A stretch of 64,000 nt of DNA from Mariniphaga sediminis (GTDB lineage: Bacteria > Bacteroidota > Bacteroidia > Bacteroidales > Prolixibacteraceae): positions 1-64,000 of the forward strand of contig NZ_QWET01000009.1 in the NCBI RefSeq assembly GCF_003573545.1, given 5' to 3'. A program made the translations under genes and the position numbers. Position 1 is the first letter of the stretch. The number at the start of each line of letters is the position of its first letter. The notes under the pieces were generated by a model. That model had not been told where the DNA came from and ran no database searches. It saw only the letters and a program-made list of their open reading frames with translations. Shown here one piece after another: positions 17,055 through 26,216 of the stretch.

Positions 17055-17714
17055 ATGAAAAAGTTTGCTCTGATTGTGGCAGGAGGAAGAGGGAACCGGA
17101 TGCAATCGGCCATCCCCAAACAATTTATTGAGCTTCGGGACAGACCACTTTTGATGCATACTTTTGAAGCTTTTCTGAAAAATGATCCTTCGTTTCATTT
17201 TATTTTGGTTTTACCCGAAAATGAGATGGGAACCTGGGAAAAACTTTGCAAAACACATTCGTTTAATGTAAAACACATTGTAGTTAAAGGAGGAGAAACC
17301 CGGTTTCACTCAGTCAAAAACGGGCTGGCTGAAATAAATGAAGAGGGGATTATTTTTATTCATGACGGGGTGCGTCCACTGGTTTCGGTCCGGACCATCG
17401 AAAACTGTTACCAAACTGCCTTGCAAAAAGGAAATGCCCTCCCTGTTATGGCTCCGTCGGAGTCAGTTAGGGAGGTATCCGGAGAACAAAACCGGGCGGT
17501 AGATCGCACCCATTATTTTTTGGTACAAACTCCACAAACATTCAGATCGAAGCTAATAAAAACTGCCTACACCCAAAACTATTCGGAAAAATTCACGGAC
17601 GATGCTTCGGTACTTGAAAGTACCGGTGAAAAGATTCACCTTGTGGAAGGGAATCGCGAAAATATCAAAATCACCTTTCCTGAAGATTTGATTTTTGCGA
17701 AGGCGCTTCTTTGA
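17055..17714 (+). CDS. ispD: 2-C-methyl-D-erythritol 4-phosphate cytidylyltransferase
   Basis: 219 aa, full length for IspD. It makes CDP-ME from MEP and CTP in the non-mevalonate isoprenoid pathway. The nucleotide-binding signature VAGGRGNRMQSAIPKQF (8-24) is at the N-terminus, followed by FIHDGVRPLVS (about 97-107) and the C-terminal TDDASVLE (about 178-185) that closes the active site. It stands alone, divergent from the DUF2461 gene, with about 490 bp before the efflux operon. A related TarI-type cytidylyltransferase is less likely given the length and the housekeeping-like solitary context. Confidence 0.9.
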   Translation: MKKFALIVAGGRGNRMQSAIPKQFIELRDRPLLMHTFEAFLKNDPSFHFILVLPENEMGTWEKLCKTHSFNVKHIVVKGGETRFHSVKNGLAEINEEGIIFIHDGVRPLVSVRTIENCYQTALQKGNALPVMAPSESVREVSGEQNRAVDRTHYFLVQTPQTFRSKLIKTAYTQNYSEKFTDDASVLESTGEKIHLVEGNRENIKITFPEDLIFAKALL

Positions 17715-17866
17715 AAAACGACAAAAAACTCCGATATTCGGATTTTTACCGGTAAAAATTTATTCCTGACTTCTTTAAAATTCTGGTTCACTACTTCTAT
17801 TTGTTTTTTTAATTGCCCGATTCCGCTATTCGCCGATTCCAACTATTCAAGCTTTGCCAGGATGAA

Positions 17867-17874
17867 TATTTTTG
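17867..17874 (+). promoter_or_regulatory. Putative -7 promoter element, copy 1
   Basis: TATTTTTG matches the Bacteroidota -7 consensus TAnnTTTG at the start of the first leader copy. A well-placed -33 TTTG is not evident. Confidence 0.4.
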
Positions 17875-18009
17875 CATCTGACATTGAAAAAAATCTTTAC
17901 GATAGTGTAATGAAAACAGAACAAAAACACACTTTTAATTATTATAACTGAAGGTTTTTTTAAAGCATTCAAATTAATTTTTACAGAAAACTATTAAACA
18001 TTATTCAGG

Positions 18010-18108
18010 ATGAACATCAGAATAAAACAGCAATTTTGGCTAACTATTCTTACACTCTTAACTATTATTTTTGCATCTACATTAAAAAAATCTTTACATA
18101 TAGTGTAA
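18010..18108 (+). pseudogene. 32-codon truncated duplicate of the tolC-type start
   Basis: Starts with the same MNIRIKQQFWL as the intact gene at 18202, continues through a signal-peptide-like hydrophobic stretch (TILTLLTIIFAST) and stops at 18106-18108 inside the second leader copy. It arose by the tandem duplication. It could be translated as a short leader peptide whose synthesis ends about 93 nt before the real start, but nothing shows that it is functional. Confidence 0.6.
18066..18073 (+). promoter_or_regulatory. Putative -7 promoter element, copy 2
   Basis: TATTTTTG in the second leader copy, 128 bp upstream of the efflux operon start and inside the short 32-codon frame. Same match to TAnnTTTG as copy 1. 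Confidence 0.4.
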
Positions 18109-18201
18109 TGAAAACAAAAACACACTTTTAATTATTATAACTGAAGGTTTTTAAAAGCATTCAAATTAATTTTTACAGAAAACTATTAAACATTATTCAG
18201 G

Positions 18202-19542
18202 ATGAACATCAGAATAAAACAGCAATTTTGGCTGCTTGTTTTTACACTTTTAACTACTGGAGTGGCAGCTCAAACCAACCAATTTTCACTTGTAGAAGCG
18301 CAGCGTTTCGCCATGGGTAACTCCTACATTTTGAAAAATACTCAACACGACGTTGCTTCTGCCCAAAAGAAAGTTTGGGAAACCATTACCACCGGATTAC
18401 CACAGGTTTCAGGAACAGCTAATTACACTAAGTTTTTAAATCTACCGGTTTCACTGGTCCCCGGTCAGTTTTTTGGGGAAGAAGAGGGAACTTATGTCCC
18501 GGTAAAATTTGGTCAGGACTACACATCCGACTTTGGTTTTACCGTTTCGCAACTTATTTTCGACGGCTCGTATATTGTAGGAGTGGGGTCCTCGAAAATC
18601 TATCTCGATCTGGCAAAGCATGCCAACGAAAAGGCAGAAATAGATATACGGGAAGCCGTAGCACAAGCCTATTATCTGGTTCTTATCGGTCAGAAAAACC
18701 TGACTGTAATGCAGGAAAACCTCACCAATGCTCAAAAGCTTTACAGTGAAACAAAAGCATACTACGACAATGGTTTTCGGGAAGAGATGGATGTAGACCA
18801 GATGAGAATCATAGTCAAGAATGCTGAAAATGAAGTACTAAAGGCAGAACGTGAAATAACCATAGCCAAAGTTGTTTTGAAATATACAATGGGGTATGAC
18901 ATGGACGAAGATATTGAACTGAGCGATGCGCTGGATAAGTTTCTAATGCCACTCACGGCAGAAAATCACCCCGGTGGTTTCGATTTTTCAGCCCATATTG
19001 ATTACCGGCTGGCCAGCACTAACATTCTTGCTTCTGAGAAATTGCTAAAATTGGAAAAAGCAGCGTTTTTGCCAAAACTTAGCGGTTTTTACAGTTATAC
19101 AAAAACAGCTTACGGAAACCACGCCAATCTTTTTAAGCCGGGTGTTTCATGGTATCCCTCTTCTCTGGTGGGCCTACAGCTTGAGGTTCCTCTTTTTAAC
19201 TCGGGCCAGAAGATTTTTAAAACACAGCAGGCGCGTATCGAATTGGAGAAGGCAACAAACAATCGGAGGCTGGCTGAAACCACCCTCCAAAAAGATTATT
19301 TAACGGCGGTTGCTGAAATGAGATCGGCAGTAGAAGAGTACGAAAACGACGTGGAGAACCGTAAACTGGCAGAAAAAATTTTAGATAAATCAAAAATTAA
19401 ATTTAACAACGGACTCACCAGCAGTACGGAACTTTCGCAACTCGAAAGCCAGTATATTGAGGCGCACGGCGCCTATGTAGCATCAACCCTGCAAATTTTG
19501 CAGGCCGATTTGAAATTGCAAAAAGCAATGGGAAAATTATAA
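18202..19542 (+). CDS. TolC-type outer-membrane efflux protein
   Basis: 446 aa. Sec signal peptide ending at VAAQ (about residue 24), then two outer-membrane-efflux repeats typical of TolC/OprM: long helices (KANEVLKAEREITIAKVVL-like heptads) and strand segments such as GFTVSQLIFDGSYIVG and GLQLEVPLFNSGQK. It forms the trimeric exit duct of a tripartite pump. It is first in an operon with a membrane-fusion adaptor (23 bp later) and an RND pump (28 bp further). The start at 18202 was chosen because it gives the signal peptide; its leader is duplicated upstream. Confidence 0.93.
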   Translation: MNIRIKQQFWLLVFTLLTTGVAAQTNQFSLVEAQRFAMGNSYILKNTQHDVASAQKKVWETITTGLPQVSGTANYTKFLNLPVSLVPGQFFGEEEGTYVPVKFGQDYTSDFGFTVSQLIFDGSYIVGVGSSKIYLDLAKHANEKAEIDIREAVAQAYYLVLIGQKNLTVMQENLTNAQKLYSETKAYYDNGFREEMDVDQMRIIVKNAENEVLKAEREITIAKVVLKYTMGYDMDEDIELSDALDKFLMPLTAENHPGGFDFSAHIDYRLASTNILASEKLLKLEKAAFLPKLSGFYSYTKTAYGNHANLFKPGVSWYPSSLVGLQLEVPLFNSGQKIFKTQQARIELEKATNNRRLAETTLQKDYLTAVAEMRSAVEEYENDVENRKLAEKILDKSKIKFNNGLTSSTELSQLESQYIEAHGAYVASTLQILQADLKLQKAMGKL

Positions 19543-19565
19543 TTAAATCAGGAAAAACAGGAAAA

Positions 19566-20687
19566 ATGAAACGAATTGTATTATTTATTGCAGCAACTGT
19601 ATTACTGGCAGCCTGCAGCAGCACAACAGTCAGCGACGAAGAAAGCAAACGCAAAGAGCTTCAGCAATACAAACAGCAGTTAAGCGAACTTCAAAAAAAA
19701 ATTGAGGTGCTGGAACATGAATTGACAGATACAAAAAAAGACGAATCGGTAAAAGTATCGGTGCGTGAACTTAATGAACAAATTTTTGAACACTTTATTG
19801 AAGTAACCGGTAAAGTGGAAGCAAAGCATGATGCAGATATCAGCCCCGAATCAGCAGGTACTATTGATTCAATTTTTATCAATGAAGGACAGCGTGTATC
19901 CAAAGACCAGGTGTTGGGAAAACTGAATACCGATGCACTGGAACGCAATCTGGATGAAATGAAAATTCAACTTGAGCTTGCCAAAACAAATTTCCAGCGC
20001 CAGAAAAACCTTTGGGACCAAAACATTGGATCTGAGATGCAATTTTTGGAGGCAAAAACCAACATGGAAAGCCTGGGAAAAAGAATTGAAGGAATTAAAG
20101 CCCAGCTAAAAATGTCGGAAATAAAATCGCCGATTGATGGGATAGTTGATATTGTTTACCAAAAAAAAGGAGAAATTGGTAGTCCGCAAACACCTTTCGT
20201 CAAAGTACTTAACATGAAAAAAGTAAAAATTTATGCTGATGTATCGGAATCGTATCTCACCAAAGTGCATCGAGGCGACAAGGTAAAAATCAGATTCCCT
20301 GCTTTAGGACGTGAACTGGAAGCGCCCATACTTCAAATTGGAAATGTCATCGATCCGAATAATCGCACCTTCCGAATTCGTATTGACCTGAATAATCCTG
20401 ACGGCATGATCAAACCCAACCTGGTTTCGGTCATTCAAATCCGTGATTATATGGCCAAAAATGCCATTGTTATCCCATCCCTTTTTATCAAAGAAGATTT
20501 CACTGGAAACTACACTTATATCGTTGATAATGCGCAGGGTAAATCGCGGGCAAAAAAAGTATATGTGGAGCCGGGCATGACCAACAACAACCTTACTGAA
20601 GTGGTAACCGGACTAAGTGCCGGGATGCAGGTTATTTCAGAAGGGTACGCCCAGGTGTCTGACGGAACCCCCGTAGTATTAAACTGA
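19566..20687 (+). CDS. RND efflux periplasmic adaptor lipoprotein
   Basis: 373 aa. Lipoprotein signal with Cys17 (LLAAC). Residues about 25-65 form a charged coiled coil (KELQQYKQQLSELQKKIEVL) before the usual barrel-sandwich/lipoyl hybrid domain (about 75-200, DADISPESAGTIDSIFINEG, then KSPIDGIVDIVYQKKGE), the beta-barrel domain (DVSESYLTKVHRGDKVKI) and the membrane-proximal domain. The extra N-terminal coiled coil is not part of the standard MFP architecture. It bridges the TolC-type duct and the RND pump encoded on either side. Confidence 0.92.
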   Translation: MKRIVLFIAATVLLAACSSTTVSDEESKRKELQQYKQQLSELQKKIEVLEHELTDTKKDESVKVSVRELNEQIFEHFIEVTGKVEAKHDADISPESAGTIDSIFINEGQRVSKDQVLGKLNTDALERNLDEMKIQLELAKTNFQRQKNLWDQNIGSEMQFLEAKTNMESLGKRIEGIKAQLKMSEIKSPIDGIVDIVYQKKGEIGSPQTPFVKVLNMKKVKIYADVSESYLTKVHRGDKVKIRFPALGRELEAPILQIGNVIDPNNRTFRIRIDLNNPDGMIKPNLVSVIQIRDYMAKNAIVIPSLFIKEDFTGNYTYIVDNAQGKSRAKKVYVEPGMTNNNLTEVVTGLSAGMQVISEGYAQVSDGTPVVLN

Positions 20688-20715
20688 TTTTCTGTTCTTC
20701 TAAAAACATAAACAA

Positions 20716-23700
20716 ATGGCAAAGGAAAAAGAGGCCAATATTCAAAATATTCACCGAAAGTTCAAGCCTACTTATCTTTCGTTAAAGAATAAAACCACTG
20801 TATACATCATCACCGGTTTATTGGTTTTTTTCGGTATTTTTTCATACCAACAAATGCCCCGTGAGTTGATGCCGGAGGTGGTTATTCCCTATATTTTTAT
20901 TCAGACCACGCACCCCGGAAACTCGCCGGAGGAAATTGAAAACCTGATTACCCGGCCCATCGAAAAAGAGTTGAAAGGAATGCAGGGTATTAAAAAAGTG
21001 ACTTCTGCATCCTATCAGGACGTAAGTATTATTACGGTTGAATTCAATACAAATATTTCGATAAACCAGGCCCTACAAGACACCAAAGACCAGGTAGACA
21101 AGGCTAAATCGGAATTGCCTGACAACCTGGAGTCCGATCCGTTGGTAATGGATATCAACTTCTCCGAGTTCCCTATTATGAATGTGAACATATCGGGTGA
21201 GTACAATATGCATGACCTGAAAGAATATGCGGAGACCCTGCAGGATGAATTCGAAAGCCTCCGGGAAATTTCGGATGTAAACATCAGGGGGGTGGAAGAG
21301 CGGGAGATTCAAATAAATGTTGACCCGTACAAGCTCGATGCAGTAGGACTCACCTTCGAAGACATCGCAATGGCTGTTCAATTCGAAAACATTACCATTG
21401 GTGCCGGCGAATTTACATCTGACGACACGCGCCGGATTATACGTACTGTGGCCGATTACGAAAATGTAGCGCAGATTTCCAACACAATCATCAAAGTAAA
21501 CATGGGCAAACCGGTTTACATCAGAGATGTAGCAACGGTGATTGACGGTTATAAGGAACAGGCGACCATTGCACGATTAAACGACAAACCGGTAGTAACC
21601 TTGTCGGTTACCAAAAAAGCGGGAGAGAATATTTTGGAAGCTTCCGACAAAGTGAAGCAAGCCATTATCGACCAAAAGGAAAAAGGATACTTACCCGCCG
21701 GCCTGGAAATAATTACTACCGACGATCTCTCTTTTTATATTCGGGATGAAATTCAAAACCTGGAAAACAGTATCATCCTGGGGATGTTTCTCGTTATTTT
21801 CATTCTTTTTATGTTCATGGGGTTCCGAAATGCTTTGTTCTCCGGACTGGCAATTCCTATGTCCATGTTCCTTTCATTTATAATACTGCAACAGGCGGGT
21901 GTCACGCTCAACAATATGGTTCTGTATTCGCTCATCCTGGCATTGGGAATGCTTGTCGATAATGCCATTGTGGTAGTTGAAAACGTTTACCGGCTTTACA
22001 ATGCAGGATACTCACTGCTCTCGGCAACGAAGAAGGGAGTGAGTGAAATTGCCTACCCCATCATTGCATCAACACTAACCACATTGGCTGCATTTTTCCC
22101 TTTGCTGATGTGGGAAGGCATCGTAGGGCAATTCATGAGCGTACTACCTAAGACACTGATTGTTGTACTTGCCTCATCACTCTTTGTAGCCCTCATTCTG
22201 AATCCGGCTTTTGTGGCCTCATTCATGAAAATCGATGACATAAATGTTCGTATCAACTGGAAAAAGTCATTAAAAAATGCCGGGATATTTGCCGCTGTGG
22301 CAGCATTGTTTTATTTCGCCCGCATCTGGCTTTTAGGTAATATTTTGATGACCGTAACTATTTTCATCCTGCTTAACCTGGTATTGTTACGACCGCTGGC
22401 CCGCTGGTTCCAGACAAAGTTTTTGGTCTGGCTTGAAAACTTCTATACCCGCCAGTTGAGACATGCTTTAACCGGGTACTGGCCTGTAGTATATTTTATG
22501 GGAACAGTTCTTCTCCTTATATTCTCCATGGTTTTTTATTTTTCCAGCAACCCGAAAGTAGTATTCTTCCCGGAAACAGATCCTCAAACTGTATTTGTTA
22601 CGATGGAGCTTCCGGTGGGGACTTCACTGGAAAAAACCGATAACGTTTCGCGGGAAGTAGAGCAAATCATCAAAGAAACCCTGAAGCCGTTTGACCATAT
22701 TGTAAAATCTGTCACTACCAATGTAGGGGTAGGTAAAGGCGGAGCATTTGAAAATGAAACGAGTCCGAACAAGTCGCTCACGTCCATTTCTTTCTTTGAA
22801 TACAAATTCCGCGAAGGGATCAGTACCGCTAAAATTATGCAACAAATCACCCAAAATCTCGACGGGTTTGTAGGGGCAAAAATTTTCGTGGAAAAAGCTG
22901 AGGAAGGTCCTCCGACCGGACCTCCTGTGAATGTTGATATTTCGGGAGACGAATTTGACGAACTCATCCGGATATCTGATGATTTTGTGAAACTGATCGA
23001 GGATGACCACATTCCGGGAATCGATGAACTGCGGTTAAGTATCGATATTAATCAGCCTGAAATGATTGTAAAGGTTGATCGCGAAAAAGCACGATTATAC
23101 GAACTTTCTACCCAGGAAATCGCCATGGCTTTCCGCAATGCTCTGTATGGATACGATGCCGGGGAATTTAAAGACGGGGAAGACGAATACGATATTTTTG
23201 TCAGACTCGACGAACAATACCGCAACGATGTTTCTACCCTGATGAATCAAAAAGTAGTTGTAGAAGGGAATAAAATACCTGTTTCTTCGGTTGCAGGATT
23301 TGAATATTCAACCACCTACGATAAAATCAGCCGTATCGATAACAAACGGACAATTACCATTTCTTCCAATGTGGTGGAAGGATACAACGCCAACCAGATA
23401 AACCAGCGTATCCGTCAGCTATTGAATGATTATAAAATGCCCGACGGTTATACGTATGAATTTACCGGAGAACAACAGGAACAAGATGAAAGCAGTGAAT
23501 TCCTGTTTTTTGCCCTGCTGGTGGCTGTTGCCCTGATAATGATTATTCTGGTAACCCAGTTCAACTCCCTGATTCGTCCGTTAATTATTGTGGCAACGGT
23601 TATCTTTAGTACCATTGGGGTATTCCTCGGACTTGGGATTTTTAAAATGGAGTTCGTTATCATTATGACCGGAATCGGGATTATTTCGCTGGCCGGGATT

Positions 23701-24147
23701 GTGGTAAACAATGGCATTGTACTAATAGACTACATTGACTTGGTAAGACAACGGAAACGCGAGGAACTGGGTTTACCTGAAAAGGCATTCCTGCCCAAAA
23801 AAGTACAAAGGGAAGTCTTGGTAGAAGCAGGGAGAACACGTCTCCGCCCGGTGTTATTAACCGCCATTACCACCGTGTTAGGACTGGTTCCTTTGGCCAT
23901 TGGATTTAACTTTAACTTCTTCACTCTTTATTCCCGTTTCGATCCGCAGATTTCAATCGGCGGTGAAAGTGTTGCCTTTTGGGGTCCCATGTCGTGGACA
24001 GTAATCTTCGGGCTCAGCTTTGCAACATTTCTTACCCTGCTCCTTTCCCCGATAATGTACCTTTTGACCATTCGAATCAATTATCGAATCAAAAAATGGA
24101 CAGGTAACTTACCGGAAATAAAAAAGGAAAACGAGGGAAAACAATAA
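20716..24147 (+). CDS. RND efflux pump, AcrB/HAE family
   Basis: 1143 aa. The typical RND layout is visible: TM1 (about 33-52), first periplasmic loop (55-345), TM2-6 (345-520) with LALGMLVDNAIVVVENVYR in TM4, then a second TM7-loop-TM8-12 half with VALIMIILVTQFNSLIRPL and GIISLAGIVVNNGIVLIDY. It is about 100 residues longer than AcrB, partly from an extra hydrophobic segment (about 512-560). Proton-driven export of amphiphilic compounds is expected; the substrate is unknown. Last gene of the operon, followed by a strong terminator at 24173-24218. Confidence 0.94.
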   Translation: MAKEKEANIQNIHRKFKPTYLSLKNKTTVYIITGLLVFFGIFSYQQMPRELMPEVVIPYIFIQTTHPGNSPEEIENLITRPIEKELKGMQGIKKVTSASYQDVSIITVEFNTNISINQALQDTKDQVDKAKSELPDNLESDPLVMDINFSEFPIMNVNISGEYNMHDLKEYAETLQDEFESLREISDVNIRGVEEREIQINVDPYKLDAVGLTFEDIAMAVQFENITIGAGEFTSDDTRRIIRTVADYENVAQISNTIIKVNMGKPVYIRDVATVIDGYKEQATIARLNDKPVVTLSVTKKAGENILEASDKVKQAIIDQKEKGYLPAGLEIITTDDLSFYIRDEIQNLENSIILGMFLVIFILFMFMGFRNALFSGLAIPMSMFLSFIILQQAGVTLNNMVLYSLILALGMLVDNAIVVVENVYRLYNAGYSLLSATKKGVSEIAYPIIASTLTTLAAFFPLLMWEGIVGQFMSVLPKTLIVVLASSLFVALILNPAFVASFMKIDDINVRINWKKSLKNAGIFAAVAALFYFARIWLLGNILMTVTIFILLNLVLLRPLARWFQTKFLVWLENFYTRQLRHALTGYWPVVYFMGTVLLLIFSMVFYFSSNPKVVFFPETDPQTVFVTMELPVGTSLEKTDNVSREVEQIIKETLKPFDHIVKSVTTNVGVGKGGAFENETSPNKSLTSISFFEYKFREGISTAKIMQQITQNLDGFVGAKIFVEKAEEGPPTGPPVNVDISGDEFDELIRISDDFVKLIEDDHIPGIDELRLSIDINQPEMIVKVDREKARLYELSTQEIAMAFRNALYGYDAGEFKDGEDEYDIFVRLDEQYRNDVSTLMNQKVVVEGNKIPVSSVAGFEYSTTYDKISRIDNKRTITISSNVVEGYNANQINQRIRQLLNDYKMPDGYTYEFTGEQQEQDESSEFLFFALLVAVALIMIILVTQFNSLIRPLIIVATVIFSTIGVFLGLGIFKMEFVIIMTGIGIISLAGIVVNNGIVLIDYIDLVRQRKREELGLPEKAFLPKKVQREVLVEAGRTRLRPVLLTAITTVLGLVPLAIGFNFNFFTLYSRFDPQISIGGESVAFWGPMSWTVIFGLSFATFLTLLLSPIMYLLTIRINYRIKKWTGNLPEIKKENEGKQ

Positions 24148-24172
24148 ATAGAAGCACATAGATTAGTAAAAA

Positions 24173-24218
24173 CAGAACCGGGAAGATGTATCATTCAATC
24201 CCGGTTCTGTTTTTTTTA
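24173..24218. terminator. Intrinsic terminator between efflux operon and manC
   Basis: Perfect 11-bp arms cagaaccggga (24173-24183) and tcccggttctg (24199-24209) with a T8 tract on the plus strand. It sits between convergent genes and probably ends both, more strongly for the efflux operon. Confidence 0.9.
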
Positions 24219-25313
24219 TACCAGCGAATCGCCTTTTTGAATTCTCACGTCGGTAACAAACTGTTTGATTTGCTGTTCGTCTTCCCTCCTGCAAATCATC
24301 AGTGTATCGTTCGATTCAGCCACAATGTAGCCGTCCAACCCGTGCAAAACAGCCACTTTTTCATCACTCAGGTTAATAATACAATTTTGGGTGTCGTAAG
24401 TCAGAACATTTTCTCCCTGAACTACATTCCCCAATGAGTCTTTATTTTTATTGTCGTACAATGAACCCCAGGTACCCAAATCACTCCAGCCAAAATCGGC
24501 CGTAAGAACATACACATTTTGCGCCTTTTCCATCACACCGTAATCAATGGAAATTCCTTTACACTCAGAATAAATTTTATTTATAAAATGAACCTCGTCT
24601 TCCGTATTGTAAAGTTTAATCCCTTTGGCAAACAACGATGAAATGTCATTAAGGTGGGTTTCGAAAGCATTCAGAATGGAAGAGGTTGACCAGAGAAAAA
24701 TCCCGGAATTCCAGAAAAACTCACCACTGTCAACAAATATTTTTGCCATTTCCAAATCGGGTTTTTCAGTAAAAGTTTTCACCTTGTATAAATTGTCGAG
24801 GTGATTAAATTCCACTTTTTTCTTCACCTGAATATACCCGTAACCGGTTTCAGGGCGATTGGGTTTTATGCCAAGTGTAAGCAGGGCATCATTATTTTCG
24901 ATGAAGCTGAGCCCGTTTTTAATTTGCTTTATAAATTCTTCTTCTTTAATAATCAAATGATCGGAAGGAGCTACAATAAGGTTAGCATCAGGGTTTTGTG
25001 TTTTAATTCTATAAGAAGCATAGGCAATACAAGGAGCTGTATTTCGACGGAGAGGCTCCAGCAACACCTGCTCCTCTTTCAATTCAGGTAGCTGTTCCAT
25101 TACCAGTTCTTTGTACCTGACACTTGTAACTACTAAAATATTATCAACCGGAATAAAGGAAGAAAATCGGTCGAACGTTTGCTGGATGAGGGTACGCCCC
25201 GTACCTAAAATATCTAAAAATTGTTTTGGCCTGGCCTGCCTGCTTAATGGCCAAAAACGGCTGCCAACACCGCCAGCCATAATTACACAATAATTCTTTT
25301 CCATCTGGTTCAA
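24216..25313 (-). CDS. manC: Mannose-1-phosphate guanylyltransferase
   Basis: 365 aa (362 if started at Met4, which is equally plausible). It makes GDP-mannose from mannose 1-phosphate and GTP. The pyrophosphorylase signature VIMAGGVGSRFWPLSRQARPKQF lies at the N-terminus, with APSDHLI (about 115) and FTEKPD and FFWNSGIFLW in the core. The length shows only the nucleotidyltransferase part plus a short beta-helix tail; the phosphomannose isomerase cupin of bifunctional ManC/AlgA is absent. GDP-mannose supplies surface glycan synthesis. Monocistronic, with TATTTTTG 15 nt before the start. Confidence 0.9.
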   Translation of the reverse strand: MNQMEKNYCVIMAGGVGSRFWPLSRQARPKQFLDILGTGRTLIQQTFDRFSSFIPVDNILVVTSVRYKELVMEQLPELKEEQVLLEPLRRNTAPCIAYASYRIKTQNPDANLIVAPSDHLIIKEEEFIKQIKNGLSFIENNDALLTLGIKPNRPETGYGYIQVKKKVEFNHLDNLYKVKTFTEKPDLEMAKIFVDSGEFFWNSGIFLWSTSSILNAFETHLNDISSLFAKGIKLYNTEDEVHFINKIYSECKGISIDYGVMEKAQNVYVLTADFGWSDLGTWGSLYDNKNKDSLGNVVQGENVLTYDTQNCIINLSDEKVAVLHGLDGYIVAESNDTLMICRREDEQQIKQFVTDVRIQKGDSLV

Positions 25314-25327
25314 TTTTCTTTCTTCTA

Positions 25328-25335
25328 CAAAAATA
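25328..25335 (-). promoter_or_regulatory. Putative -7 promoter element of manC
   Basis: On the minus strand TATTTTTG, an exact TAnnTTTG match, lies about 15 nt upstream of the manC start at 25313. Confidence 0.45.
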
Positions 25336-25475
25336 TAATTTTAAGATTGAATCAGTCTAAAATTCCCGGACAGGTTCCACTTCCCATTTAACGACTTAAA
25401 ATTTTATTTCATCTATTTATGTTGTAAATTTAGCCCAAATCTTTTAAAGATGTTGCAACCAGAAAGCGTAATAAG

Positions 25476-26216
25476 ATGAAATTCTTTTTTCATGTAGGCC
25501 GGTATTTTCAGATGCTTAAACGGGTTTTTGGGCGCCCGGAAAGGCATAAAATGTATATCCGGCAACTTTTCCATGAAATAGACAGCCTGGGAGTTAACTC
25601 GGTTTGGATTGTTATTATCATCTCTATATTTATAGGCGGCATTATGACCATTCAGTTTGCTTACAGCATGTCCAATCCGATATATCCGCGTACCCTCATT
25701 GGTTTGGGAACCCGCGACACGCTCATCCTCGAATTTTCATCAACGATGCTGGCCCTGATTATGGCTGGAAAGATTGGGTCCAACATCACCTCCGAAATTG
25801 GCACCATGCGGGTGACCGAACAAATCGACTCGCTGGAAATTATGGGAATTAATTCGGCCAGCTACCTCATCCTTCCCAAAATTGTTGCAGTTGTTTTTAT
25901 TTTCCCTTTTCTTTTTATTATCAGTGTATTTTTTGGACTGCTGGGAGGATTGGTTACCGGACCGATAGTAGGAGTAATATCCATTCCTGAATATGTGGAG
26001 GGTATCCAGTGGCTCTTTTATCCGTATTATGTGACCTTCTCCATTATTAAGTCTTTATTTTTTGGCTTTTTGGTTGCTTCAGTTCCGGCATATTTTGGAT
26101 ACCATGTGCAGGGAGGGGCCTTGGAAGTGGGCAAGGCGAGTACCCAGGCGGTGGTAAATACCAATATTTTAATTTTGTTGTTCGATTTAATTTTAACCAG
26201 GCTGTTGCTGACATGA
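25476..26216 (+). CDS. mlaE: MlaE-type lipid ABC transporter permease
   Basis: 246 aa with five or six hydrophobic segments. The MlaE signatures are clear: RQLFHEIDSLGVNSVWIV, GLGTRDTLILEFSSTMLALIMAGKIGSNITSEIGTMRVTEQIDSLEIMGIN and the C-terminal VQGGALEVGKASTQAVV. Such permeases move phospholipids between inner and outer membrane together with the MlaF ATPase and an MCE-domain (MlaD) protein. The gene overlaps mlaF by 4 bp (ATGA), so coupling is tight. No MCE-domain gene follows; it must lie elsewhere if present. Confidence 0.93.
   Translation: MKFFFHVGRYFQMLKRVFGRPERHKMYIRQLFHEIDSLGVNSVWIVIIISIFIGGIMTIQFAYSMSNPIYPRTLIGLGTRDTLILEFSSTMLALIMAGKIGSNITSEIGTMRVTEQIDSLEIMGINSASYLILPKIVAVVFIFPFLFIISVFFGLLGGLVTGPIVGVISIPEYVEGIQWLFYPYYVTFSIIKSLFFGFLVASVPAYFGYHVQGGALEVGKASTQAVVNTNILILLFDLILTRLLLT

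Larger units (their letters stand above)
17867..18256 (+). repeat. Tandem duplication of the tolC leader and first codons
   Basis: Two adjacent imperfect direct copies, about 17867-18065 and 18066-18256. Each contains TATTTTTG, gtgtaatgaaaac, aaaacacacttttaattatt, the aactgaaggttttt stretch, attaaacattattcagg and the first 11 codons of the efflux gene (MNIRIKQQFWL). The start codons lie 192 bp apart (18010 and 18202). Small indels and substitutions separate the copies, so the event is not brand new. Copy 1 runs into copy 2 right after the duplicated codons. Confidence 0.9.
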
